This document shows, piece after piece, positions 14,974 to 21,758 of a stretch of 32,331 bases of DNA. Under the pieces are notes generated by a model. The model made no database searches, had not been told where the DNA came from, and saw only the letters and a list, made by a program, of their open reading frames with translations. Every line of letters starts with the position of its first letter. Position 1 is the stretch's first letter. A program made the translations under genes and the position numbers. This DNA is from a virus. The stretch is from positions 1 through 32,331 of the IMG/VR virus record IMGVR_UViG_3300041991_000086; one strand, given 5' to 3'.

Positions 14974-16510
14974 GCGCGAACTAAAAGACGCACGAGAAAA
15001 GTTTAAAGAGCAAAGCCGGTTTATAGCCCGCTGTACTCTCGACAGCCTTCAGAAAGAGAATGCCCACGAAAAAGAGGAACGTATCAAACGGCTTCTGATC
15101 CCTGATAACTATGCCGATTTCTTTGACTATTACTTTGGCTTGGGAACACCCATTCCAATGGCCGACTCGCGTTGTGCGCCCTTCCATACCGAATGGTTGA
15201 CCGAACTTTACGATAATCCTGTTTTAACCCAGTTCCGCCGCGCTTTCCGTGGTGGGGCAAAATCCATACACTCAAACCTTGGCCACCCATTCCACCTAAA
15301 ACAAAACGGGCAAAACAAATTTACAGCTGTAGTTGGTGCAAACGAACTGAGGGGAAAACTGCTATTGGCCGACCTTCAGGTACAATTTGCCAACAATGCC
15401 CGTATCATCGACGATTTTGGGACACAAATGAGCTATGGCGATTGGGCTGACGGCATGTTTGAAACAACCGATGGGGCTTACTTTATGGGAATGGGTATCG
15501 ACCAGCCGTTCAGGGGGCTTCGAAAATATGCCAACCGCCTATACTATGCCGTGGTCGACGATGTGGAAGACCGCAAAAAAGCACTTAACGAAGAACTTGT
15601 ACGCGAAAGGGGCGATAAGGTACTGGGCGATCTTGGGGCTGCGTTCAGCAAGGATATACAACGTTTGGTTATTGCCAACAACATGATCACAAATAACGGC
15701 CTCATTGCCTATCTGCTCAATAAAATAGGCAAATCGCCTTACACCCGCGACCATAAGATCAATATTGTCGATGCCAAAGGAAAACCCACATGGGAAAGGT
15801 TCACACCCAAAGATGTGGCCATTCTGAAGGCCAAAAACGATTATTACACATGGGAACGCGAATACATGAACAACCCCATAGAGGAAGGGCGCATTATCAA
15901 AGAAAAATGGCTTCGCTATGTAAAGCTACCGCCACTGCATGAAATGGAATTGATCCTTGGCCACTGGGATTTGAGCTACAAAACCGACGGCGACTATAAA
16001 GCCTACGCGCTCATTGGGGCATGGAAAGGAAAACTCTACCTCATAGATGTGTTTTGTCGCCAATGCGGGGTTACAGCTGCAACAAACTGGCACTATGACC
16101 GAAAACGTGAACGCAACAACATTGGTATAGGTTCCATTGAGTACTACGATGCCACCGCTGCCCAGGAAGAAGTTTTCCGCCCGGTATGGCAAGCTACTGC
16201 AGCAGCAAAAAGCATGTACGAAATTCCGCTTCCCGACCAGACACAGCACGCAGATAAACACCTGCGCATTGAAGCCACATTGGTAAATGTACTGATGAAC
16301 GGAACACTGCTGATCAACGAAGACTTGAAAGAAAACCCCGATTGGGCTACGGCACGCAACCAGTTGCTTTCTTTCCAAAAAGGCACACGGGCGCACGACG
16401 ATTTTCCCGACACGCTCGAGCGAGCAGTTGCGATGATACAAACCAACTATATGTGGGGGGTCGAGACCTGCGCCCCAATAATTGGGAAACGGAAGGTGAA
16501 GGGATACTGA
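14966..16510 (+). CDS. Terminase large subunit (Mu gp28-like)
   Basis: 514 residues. ATPase part: Walker-A-like RRAFRGGAKS (91-100), FTAVVGANE, and acidic Walker-B-like LYYAVVDDVED (192-202). The RNase-H-like nuclease part has D335 in GHWDLSYKTDGDYKAYALIGAW, D395 in IEYYDAT and HDDFPD (477-482), a usual three-acid set. The WEREYMNNPI motif at ~295 links the two domains, as in other terminases. It cuts and pumps DNA into the prohead through the portal. The length fits the family. A 16-bp GC/AT palindromic pair of GTTTAAAC lies just after the stop. Confidence 0.88.
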   Translation: MNKRELKDAREKFKEQSRFIARCTLDSLQKENAHEKEERIKRLLIPDNYADFFDYYFGLGTPIPMADSRCAPFHTEWLTELYDNPVLTQFRRAFRGGAKSIHSNLGHPFHLKQNGQNKFTAVVGANELRGKLLLADLQVQFANNARIIDDFGTQMSYGDWADGMFETTDGAYFMGMGIDQPFRGLRKYANRLYYAVVDDVEDRKKALNEELVRERGDKVLGDLGAAFSKDIQRLVIANNMITNNGLIAYLLNKIGKSPYTRDHKINIVDAKGKPTWERFTPKDVAILKAKNDYYTWEREYMNNPIEEGRIIKEKWLRYVKLPPLHEMELILGHWDLSYKTDGDYKAYALIGAWKGKLYLIDVFCRQCGVTAATNWHYDRKRERNNIGIGSIEYYDATAAQEEVFRPVWQATAAAKSMYEIPLPDQTQHADKHLRIEATLVNVLMNGTLLINEDLKENPDWATARNQLLSFQKGTRAHDDFPDTLERAVAMIQTNYMWGVETCAPIIGKRKVKGY

Positions 16511-16519
16511 AACCACCGT

Positions 16520-16537
16520 GTTTAAACCTGTTTAAAC
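16520..16537. repeat. Paired GTTTAAAC motif, copy 2 of 6 (10-bp period)
   Basis: GTTTAAACCTGTTTAAAC lies between the terminase and gp36-like genes. Both half sites are perfect palindromes; here the centres are 10 bp apart instead of 11. CCTGTTTAAACAGG also makes a longer dyad. Confidence 0.6.
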
Positions 16538-16608
16538 AGGCATTTTTTGAAGAGTACAGCCAACATTGGTACAAACGGACATTATAAACGATTTTAACGC
16601 ACACAGGC

Positions 16609-17010
16609 ATGTTTTTAACAGTTGACGAAATCAATACAACAGCAAGTTTGAAAAGCAAACTTGGAACCGACGATCAGGTTCAAAACTACATTATCGATGC
16701 GATGGATATTGCGCACAATTATCTGCACGTTCTGTACGATTGTGACAAGGCTTTTGAAACAATCGGCAACAATCGCAATAAGTTGCTTTTACGCCACATT
16801 AAATCGATCGTGAAATACATGATGTACGAAACAAGTGCTATCGATATGAATGCGACAGTTGACAATAACTATGCTGAGGCAATCAAATGGCTTCTCGATG
16901 CCGGGAACGGCACAATACCAACAACACTGCCCACCCACACCGATGAAGCCGGAGAAGAAGAATTATTCATGTTCCTTGGAGGCAAAAAAAAGTACAAAAC
17001 CGATAATTAG
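16609..17010 (+). CDS. Mu gp36-like head-completion protein (DUF1320)
   Basis: 133 residues. The start MFLTVDEINTTASLKSKLGTDDQVQNYIIDAMDIA and the DAMDIAHNYLHVLYDC...RNKLLLRHIKSIVKYMMYE pattern match DUF1320 (Mu gp36), a helical adaptor under the portal. The C-terminal GGNGTIP-like region and Gly/Lys tail are common in the family. Position between terminase and portal differs from Mu, where gp36 lies after the capsid. It is probably a head-tail connector subunit. Confidence 0.75.
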   Translation: MFLTVDEINTTASLKSKLGTDDQVQNYIIDAMDIAHNYLHVLYDCDKAFETIGNNRNKLLLRHIKSIVKYMMYETSAIDMNATVDNNYAEAIKWLLDAGNGTIPTTLPTHTDEAGEEELFMFLGGKKKYKTDN

Positions 17011-17013
17011 TAA

Positions 17014-17035
17014 GGGCGATCCCTTGTGGTCGCCC
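17014..17035. repeat. GGGCGA-type palindromic repeat
   Basis: GGGCGA (17014-17019) pairs with TCGCCC (17030-17035) around CCCTTGTGG-type loop sequence. This resembles a widespread bacterial palindromic repeat family (GGGCGACC...GGTCGCCC). It separates the gp36-like and portal genes. A diverged relative lies at 28337-28359. Confidence 0.55.
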
Positions 17036-17051
17036 ATAGATATAATACACT

Positions 17052-18308
17052 ATGGCATCAATCAGACAAAACATAGCAACACTTGGCGCAAACATCTACC
17101 GTTTGGCCGCCCCAAAACAAACCACGCTCCCAAAGAGCCAGGCCGAGAAAATAGTGATCGACATTATTAAAACGCAGCGCACAATGGCACGCCGCGAAAT
17201 GGACGAGCTGCTAACCGCCCGAACGGTCAGGCATAACCCCACCATGCCCAAAACATTCCAGCTCCAAAACATTTACTTGGATATAATGCAGGATGCCCAC
17301 CTAACGGCCATTATCGAAAACAACCGCATTCTTCCGGTGAAGAACAAAAACTTTGTGATCCGTAACACAAAAGATGAAGCCGATCACGAAAAATCGAAGC
17401 TGCTGAAGAAACGATGGTTCAAAGAAGTGGTGCAGTTTGCCCTCGAGAGCCGCTTCTATGGTTACACCCTTATACACATTGCCGAAGCTGGTAGTGGCCA
17501 AGTTGGAAAAGTGGAGAAACTGCCGCGCCAGCACGTTATCCCGGAGAAGAATTTACTGCTGAAGGAACAGGGCGACGAAAAGGGGATCGATTATACCCAG
17601 TTCCCCGAATGGCTGCTTTATGCGCAGTTGGGCAGCGATGCCATTGGCTTGCTCGAAAAAGCCGCACCGCTCACCATCATCAAACGCCACTCTTGGGCAA
17701 ACTGGGACGAGTTTGAACAGATATTCGGTATCCCCATTCGAATAGCAAAAACGGTAAGCCAAAGCAAAAAGGTGCAAGAGGAAATACAAGGTTGGCTCGA
17801 AGAGATGGGGACAGCTGCCTATGCCATCTTCCCACAGGGAACCGAGGTAGAAATTAAGGAGAACAACTCTAAAGATGCCTTTCAGGTGTTCTTCCAAAAA
17901 ATTCAGGCCGTTAACCAGGAGCTTTCAAAACTGATCCTTGGTCAAACAGGTACCACCGACGAAAAAGCATTTTCGGGCAGTGCCGAAGTCCACAAGGAAA
18001 CCCTCACAGAAATCATTACAGCCGACATCGATGACCTTCTTTTATGGATGGCCGATGTGCTTACACCCGCACTTCGGGTGCATGGTTTCCCCATTGGCGA
18101 CACCGACTACATTAGTGTAGATTCATCCATTGCATACACGCCAAAAGATCGCGTTGAGATAGACAGCAAACTGATGCAGTATTCCGGATATAAGTTCAAA
18201 AAGGAATACCTTGAGAAAACCTACTCGGTAGAATTGGACGATGTTGCACCGGCTGGTGAGCCTGTCGAACCACCCGCCAGCAAAAAAAAAAGCCCGGTGA
18301 AACCTTAA
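17052..18308 (+). CDS. Portal protein (Mu gp29-like, DUF935)
   Basis: 418 residues. DUF935 hallmarks are visible: PKTFQLQNIYLDIMQDAHLTAIIENNRILPVKNKNF in outline, RFYGYTLIHIAEAG, LPRQHVIPEKNLLL, then LTIIKRHSWANWDEFEQIFGIPIRIAK and KLILGQTGTTDEKAFSGSAEVHKETLTEII. The portal is the dodecameric ring at the head vertex through which DNA enters. The C-terminus ends ...PVEPPASKKKSPVKP. It contains an A10 run (18282-18291) from which the -1 frame continues into the MuF gene; see the frameshift entry. Confidence 0.88.
   Translation: MASIRQNIATLGANIYRLAAPKQTTLPKSQAEKIVIDIIKTQRTMARREMDELLTARTVRHNPTMPKTFQLQNIYLDIMQDAHLTAIIENNRILPVKNKNFVIRNTKDEADHEKSKLLKKRWFKEVVQFALESRFYGYTLIHIAEAGSGQVGKVEKLPRQHVIPEKNLLLKEQGDEKGIDYTQFPEWLLYAQLGSDAIGLLEKAAPLTIIKRHSWANWDEFEQIFGIPIRIAKTVSQSKKVQEEIQGWLEEMGTAAYAIFPQGTEVEIKENNSKDAFQVFFQKIQAVNQELSKLILGQTGTTDEKAFSGSAEVHKETLTEIITADIDDLLLWMADVLTPALRVHGFPIGDTDYISVDSSIAYTPKDRVEIDSKLMQYSGYKFKKEYLEKTYSVELDDVAPAGEPVEPPASKKKSPVKP
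18256..18270. repeat. TGGTGAGCCTGTCGA element, copy 1
   Basis: The 15-mer TGGTGAGCCTGTCGA recurs at 18383 and as a variant at 5164, each part of a longer imperfect dyad. It resembles dispersed TGAGCCTGTCGAA-type repeats seen in many bacteria. In the portal gene it encodes GEPVEP. Confidence 0.5.
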
Positions 18309-18323
18309 CGGCTCCCTCCGGGC
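18282..18323 (+). promoter_or_regulatory. Candidate -1 frameshift signal joining portal and MuF frames
   Basis: A run of ten A (18282-18291) in the portal frame reads AAA AAA AAA. It is followed directly by GCCCGG (18292-18297) that pairs perfectly with CCGGGC (18318-18323). The MuF frame is the -1 frame of the portal, opens after a TGA at 18257-18259 and has no ATG, GTG or TTG before 18476, yet its codons look coding. A slip on A-AAA-AAA would join the frames. Ribosomal frameshifting, polymerase slippage at A10, or a one-base error are the alternatives. Confidence 0.45.
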
Positions 18324-18382
18324 ACGAAGATATATGGGCTTTATATTACCCACATGGCTTCACGCTGGCTGCTGATCCGGTT

Positions 18383-18397
18383 GGTGAGCCTGTCGAT
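18383..18397. repeat. TGGTGAGCCTGTCGA element, copy 2
   Basis: Exact 15-bp match to 18256-18270, 127 bp away, inside the start-less part of the MuF frame, where it encodes GEPVDP. Confidence 0.5.
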
Positions 18398-18475
18398 CCA
18401 TCGCCCATTAAGTCGAAGACTTTCAACACCACCATCAAAAAGCTTTACCGGCGCAACAAAATTACCGATGAAGCA

Positions 18476-19651
18476 ATGATGGCCGACGGGCGGCCACTAC
18501 TTGAAGAAACCGCCCGGTCGTTTGAAAAAGCCATGCACGAGGGGTTCAGTTCTATCAACTACCAGCCCGATCCGGTCTTTACACAAAAACTCACCGACGA
18601 TATTTGGGTGTTCTCGGGCTGCAAAACCTACCGTCAACTTAAAGAGGTAACCGCGCTCCTGGTCGATGAAAATGGCAAAAAGAAACCTTTTGCCGATTTC
18701 AAGGCCGATGTTCAGTCCATCTACAAAAGCTACAATGAAAACTACCTGAAGGCAGAGTACAAAAACGCGGTGTCCACCTCGCGCATGGCCGCCAGTTGGA
18801 AAAAGTGGGAAAAAGATGCCGATGCCTACAACCTCCAGTACCGTACGGCCGGCGATTCTGAAGTAAGGGAATCGCACAAGCTGCTAAACCGCATAACGCT
18901 GCCAATGGACGATCCGTTCTGGAACTATTACGTAACGCCGCTCGACTGGGGCTGCCGTTGCCGGATCATCCGTGTACTGAAGGAACGCTACGAGGTAAGC
19001 AACAGCAAAGAAGCCGCTATATTGGCCAACGATGCCACACGTGGGCAGGAAATGTTCAAGTTTAACCCGGGCAAACAGGCCGTGGTATTCCCACCGGCTC
19101 ACCCATACTACCAGCTGAAGGAAAAGGTGGGTAAACTGGTCGACGGGTTACTGAAGGATAAACAGCAGCACATTGAAGAAGGCCGTAAAAAATACAATGG
19201 CTACAATAAGGAGTGGTCAAAGGAAGGTTTCGACGAAGACACAGGCGGGTACAACGTTTACCATATTAAGCACCAATTTAGCGAAACAAAAGGTGGGGGA
19301 GATGCTGAAAAGGTAGTTGGCAAACTACTAAAGAAAAATGGAAAGCAGGTTGAATTCCTGCCAGAAAACGGCAACAAGCAAAAGAAACCCGACATGAATT
19401 TTGATGGCAAAACATGGGACACAAAATACATAAACGATGCTAATGAAAACACGATACGAACCTACATTAAAGATGGCAGAAAGGCTGATTGTGTAATTTT
19501 CTATTGGGATAAAAACAGTAAAATTGATGAGTTAAAGAGTGCCGTAAGTCGTTCTATTGGTCATTTCAAAAAGGACAATAAGTTAAACGAAATGCCAAAT
19601 GTTTACTATATGAACAAAGATGGAGAATTGAAACCTGTTTTTATAAAATAG
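18476..19651 (+). CDS. MuF minor head protein with C-terminal PD-(D/E)xK-like toxin domain
   Basis: 391 residues from the first ATG; coding probably begins upstream (from about 18284) by frameshift from the portal. The MuF part runs to ~residue 215: YKSYNENYLKAEYKNAVSTSRMAASW, YNLQYRTAGDSEVRESHKLLN, PMDDPFWNYY and WGCRCRIIRV (C160, C162), all typical of Mu gp30/F. After a charged linker, residues ~255-391 are AT-richer and unlike the MuF core: HQFSETKGGGDAEKVVGKLLK, then PDMNFDGKTWDTK (D306, D315, K317), a PD-(D/E)xK metal-nuclease pattern shared with CdiA-type toxin ends. So it may be carried in the head and injected. No immunity gene is obvious beside it. Confidence 0.7.
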   Translation: MMADGRPLLEETARSFEKAMHEGFSSINYQPDPVFTQKLTDDIWVFSGCKTYRQLKEVTALLVDENGKKKPFADFKADVQSIYKSYNENYLKAEYKNAVSTSRMAASWKKWEKDADAYNLQYRTAGDSEVRESHKLLNRITLPMDDPFWNYYVTPLDWGCRCRIIRVLKERYEVSNSKEAAILANDATRGQEMFKFNPGKQAVVFPPAHPYYQLKEKVGKLVDGLLKDKQQHIEEGRKKYNGYNKEWSKEGFDEDTGGYNVYHIKHQFSETKGGGDAEKVVGKLLKKNGKQVEFLPENGNKQKKPDMNFDGKTWDTKYINDANENTIRTYIKDGRKADCVIFYWDKNSKIDELKSAVSRSIGHFKKDNKLNEMPNVYYMNKDGELKPVFIK

Positions 19652-19653
19652 CT

Positions 19654-19673
19654 AAGGGAGCCTAAGCTCCCTT
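19654..19673 (+). terminator. Terminator-like hairpin after MuF
   Basis: AAGGGAGC (19654-19661), loop CTAA, GCTCCCTT (19666-19673): a perfect 8-bp stem 3 bp after the stop. The following bases (ACTTTGG) are only weakly T-rich, so it may attenuate rather than stop transcription. Confidence 0.55.
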
Positions 19674-19763
19674 ACTTTGGTGCAGAAAGCGGGGGCATTA
19701 CCTCCCTCATTCTTTCCACATTGCAAATGTACAAATTATTTAATGAATTCCAAATTATTGTAC

Positions 19764-19783
19764 AGACGCGATTTATCGCGTCT
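19764..19783. repeat. Perfect 20-bp palindromic element
   Basis: AGACGCGATTTATCGCGTCT is a 9-bp inverted repeat with a 2-bp centre, followed by a further CGCGTCT. It matches a dispersed palindrome type (GAGACGCGAT...ATCGCGTCTC) I recall from several bacterial genomes. It lies 22 bp before the gpG-like start. Confidence 0.7.
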
Positions 19784-19804
19784 CGCGTCTAAAATTAAAA
19801 AACA

Positions 19805-20302
19805 ATGGCGAAGCCTTTAAAAGATTTTCTCAAGCTGTTCGATAAAGATGCCGTAAGGCAACTGCAACGAATTCCCCGCGATATTGGCAATATTGCCGCT
19901 GATGAGTTCGACCAGAACTTTGAGCGGCAAGCCTTTTTTAACGACCCTTGGAAACCCAGCAAACGTGAAGATGAAGGTGGAGGAAGTACACTCCAGCTCA
20001 CAGGCGACTTGCGTAAATCGGTCGACCACGAAGTAAATGGCCAGCAGATAAAGTTTACCAGCGACCGGGTAGATGCCCAGGCGCACAACGAAGGTGCAAA
20101 AACCAAGGCGCATGTAATACGCGCCAAGCGTGGCCGTGCTTTAAAGTTTCCCGGCAGTGGTGGAGGCGATGTTTACCGCCGTAAGGTAAACCACCCCGGT
20201 AGCGACATCCCCCAAAGACAATTTATTGGAGAACACCCCATGTTAGATGATGAGATTGAAAAGTACCTGAATAAAAAAATGGATAAGCTATTTGATCAGT
20301 AA
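19805..20302 (+). CDS. gpG-like virion morphogenesis protein (Mu gp31-type)
   Basis: 165 residues after the MuF gene, as in Mu (F then G). Features: an N-terminal helical part (LKDFLKLFDKDAVRQLQRIPRDIGNIAADEFDQNF), the phrase FFNDPWKPSKRE that matches F...g..W.p.k., then LQLTGDLRKSVDHEV and ARAHNEG-like AQAHNEG, and IPQRQFIGE, all familiar from phage virion morphogenesis proteins that complete the head-tail join. It is the last gene of the plus operon, ending 34 bp before a convergent gene. Confidence 0.75.
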   Translation: MAKPLKDFLKLFDKDAVRQLQRIPRDIGNIAADEFDQNFERQAFFNDPWKPSKREDEGGGSTLQLTGDLRKSVDHEVNGQQIKFTSDRVDAQAHNEGAKTKAHVIRAKRGRALKFPGSGGGDVYRRKVNHPGSDIPQRQFIGEHPMLDDEIEKYLNKKMDKLFDQ

Positions 20303-20338
20303 CTCCCTCCCCTTGGGGGAGGGCTGGGGTGGGGCTTT
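20303..20338. repeat. GC-rich palindromic repeat (CCCCTCC-type), copy C
   Basis: CTCCCTCCCCTTGGGGGAGG followed by GCTGGGGTGGGGCTTT. It lies exactly between the convergent gpG-like gene (+) and the 20337 gene (-), so it could serve both as a terminator hairpin. Confidence 0.75.
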
Positions 20339-20594
20339 AAAACAAACTCAATTGTAAAACCCTTTTCCTTGTATTGGCCGTTTTAAAAATGTGCTGGTAG
20401 GCCAGCGATGTGTGTTCTGTGTCGAGTTTCACACCGCTCAAGTCCATTGCCAAAATCTTCCAAAACATGCTTTCACTCATAAAGTAGTTGTCTGCAATAA
20501 ATTCAAAAACCTTTTCCGTCCGGTAGGTATCAAGTAGGCTTTGTGCAACCAGTTGAACTTCCTTGTATTTACGTAGGTGGTTTTTTTCTTCCAT
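20337..20594 (-). CDS. Small HTH-like regulatory candidate
   Basis: 85 residues: RKYKEVQLVAQSLLDTYRTEKVFEFIADNYFMSESMFWKILAMDL. The IADNYFMSESMFWKIL stretch reads as a recognition-helix pair (I...Y.vSes..wkIL), as in small phage transcription regulators; the remainder is helical. It is separated from the upstream operon by a strong terminator and has its own promoter box. Location at the junction of early and late regions fits a Mor/C-like late activator, but that is inference and the family is not recognised. Confidence 0.55.
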   Translation of the reverse strand: MEEKNHLRKYKEVQLVAQSLLDTYRTEKVFEFIADNYFMSESMFWKILAMDLSGVKLDTEHTSLAYQHIFKTANTRKRVLQLSLF

Positions 20595-20616
20595 TGGGTG
20601 TGGTTGTTGAACCTTA

Positions 20617-20624
20617 CAAACATA
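20617..20624 (-). promoter_or_regulatory. -7 box for the 20337 gene
   Basis: TATGTTTG on the minus strand is a perfect TAnnTTTG box; predicted RNA start about 20610, 16 bp before the gene. A TTTG is present upstream but the spacing is about 26 bp, longer than usual. Confidence 0.5.
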
Positions 20625-20664
20625 AAAAACAGTTCAATACTATAAAAGCCCAAAAAATTAGGCA

Positions 20665-20702
20665 ATAAAAAAGCCCCTCAGGAAACTGTTCCCTCGGGGC
20701 TT
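20665..20702 (-). terminator. Rho-independent terminator of the antirepressor operon
   Basis: On the minus strand AAGCCCC-GAGGGAAC...GTTTCCT-GAGGGGCTT forms a long stem (outer 7 bp AAGCCCC/GGGGCTT, inner GGGAAC/GTTTCC) followed by a T run (20665-20672 complement). Confidence 0.85.
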
Positions 20703-20734
20703 AGTACTTATATAAATATAAGCGTGGCCTTATT

Positions 20735-20953
20735 TTAATTTGCCGATGTTGGCACGGTGCATATTTGCCCCTCGTCGGGCAGCATATTAAGCAGTAGGTC
20801 GAACAAAAAATAGAATTCTTCCCTTACCTCTTGTGGCGCATTGCTGGCCAACTGCACGGCGGTTACAATATCGCGCATGGTTGCGGTGTAGTCGCTCACA
20901 TCGCCGTTCACCTCAATGGTGTACTTACGGTTTACTTTGTCGAATGTTACCAT
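20735..20953 (-). CDS. Small uncharacterised protein
   Basis: 72 residues: a beta-hairpin start (MVTFDKVNRKYTIEVNGDVSDYTATMRDIV) and helical middle (TAVQLASNAPQEVREEFYFLFDLLLNMLP), acidic overall. It overlaps the antirepressor-like gene by 7 bp (ATGGTAA), so the two are probably cotranslated, and it is the last gene before the terminator. No family recognised. It could be a partner of the antirepressor-like protein. Confidence 0.6.
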   Translation of the reverse strand: MVTFDKVNRKYTIEVNGDVSDYTATMRDIVTAVQLASNAPQEVREEFYFLFDLLLNMLPDEGQICTVPTSAN

Positions 20954-21489
20954 TGCGCCTGCCCTCCCGTAAGTTTATCGACCAAGCTAAGCCTAAGTTC
21001 GCTGTTTTCAACACGGCACACATCGGCCATAATGCTCACCATACGGTCGGGCGTAAGGCGGTTGTGGTGCCTTTTGGCCGGCAGTTGCCGGGCAGGGGTG
21101 TCAAACAGCGTTCCCTGCTGCACCTGGTCCGCCAATTTAATAACCAAATCTTCTGCCCAATCCCTGAAAAGCTTGGCACGTTCGCTCTTGATAAAGAAAC
21201 CCAAGCGAACAACCCCGCGTTTTGTCCAAAGGATTGAATTATGAGGGATTTTCGGATCGTGTTGACAAATTGTCAACGCGGTTGCATAATGTTTACCTTC
21301 AATGAGCTCTGAACTATTTCTGTGAAAAGCTTGTTGAATGGCGTACTTTGTAGTACCATAGCCGCTGGCCACTTCTTTTGTGGTCATTAAAAATTCGTGG
21401 TCTGAATTTGGTAAAACCGCAACCGTCAAACCCTCGGTTACTGTTAGGCTCAAAGCCTTGTTTGAATTTTTTTCCATTTTACAAGTCAT
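20947..21489 (-). CDS. Antirepressor-like protein with Bro-N-type DNA-binding domain
   Basis: 180 residues. The part around residues 15-110 (TVAVLPNSDHEFLMTTKEVASGYGTTKYAIQQAFHRNSSELIEGKHY, ILWTKRGVVRLGFFIKSERAKLFRDWAEDLVIKLA) is a phage antirepressor/Bro-N-type module: MTTKEVA..YG, then TKRGVVRLG and SERAK.FRDWA. The C-terminal region is basic and short (LPAKRHHNRLTPDRMVSIMADVCRVENSELRLSLVDKLTG). Such proteins can overcome repressors or regulate lytic genes. It has a 170-nt leader with a structured RNA and an operator-like inverted repeat at its promoter. DUF3164/GemA context supports middle-gene regulation. Confidence 0.68.
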   Translation of the reverse strand: MTCKMEKNSNKALSLTVTEGLTVAVLPNSDHEFLMTTKEVASGYGTTKYAIQQAFHRNSSELIEGKHYATALTICQHDPKIPHNSILWTKRGVVRLGFFIKSERAKLFRDWAEDLVIKLADQVQQGTLFDTPARQLPAKRHHNRLTPDRMVSIMADVCRVENSELRLSLVDKLTGGQAQW

Positions 21490-21498
21490 TAAAATGTT

Positions 21499-21598
21499 AA
21501 AAAAAGAGCATTGCCGTACTTAGGTGTGACTTGCAATTCCATCGCGGGGCGAAGAATCAGTTAGTTCTTTCGAAGCTAACCACCATATACGACAATGC
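21499..21598 (-). ncRNA. Structured leader RNA with terminator-like closing stem
   Basis: Read on the minus strand: GCATTGTCGTA (21588-21598) pairs with TACGGCAATGC (21508-21518) over 11 bp with one U.G, and is followed by TTTTTTT. Inside are GGTG/CACC extending the stem, a hairpin GTTAG-C-TTC-GAAA-GAA-CTAAC with a GNRA tetraloop and one bulged C, and a second hairpin TCGC-CCC-GCGA flanked by ATTC/GAAT. It looks like a three-way junction. It lies in the 5' leader of the antirepressor-like gene, so it may attenuate its transcription or be an independent RNA. Confidence 0.5.
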
Positions 21599-21627
21599 CG
21601 TTATTTTTACTAAAAAAGTGTCTCAGG

Positions 21628-21695
21628 TATTTGCCCCTGAGGTGTTGAAATTACAAGTCAGGGGCAAATATATAAAAAAGTTTTAATTGTGCAAT
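21628..21695 (-). promoter_or_regulatory. Promoter and 13-bp inverted-repeat operator of the antirepressor operon
   Basis: TATTTGCCCCTGA (21628-21640) and TCAGGGGCAAATA (21658-21670) are perfect inverted copies 17 bp apart. The second overlaps TATATTTG (minus strand, 21665-21672), a perfect -7 box, with ATTG (21692-21695) 19 bp further up as a -33 box (one mismatch). Predicted start near 21658. In the RNA CTCAGG...CCTGAG followed by a T run can also form an early hairpin terminator. A regulator binding the repeat would block the promoter. Confidence 0.6.
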
Positions 21696-21758
21696 TTTTG
21701 CTTAATTTGTACCATGTTAAACCGTTGTGCTTTTTCAAAAAGCAAACAAAATACCGAA

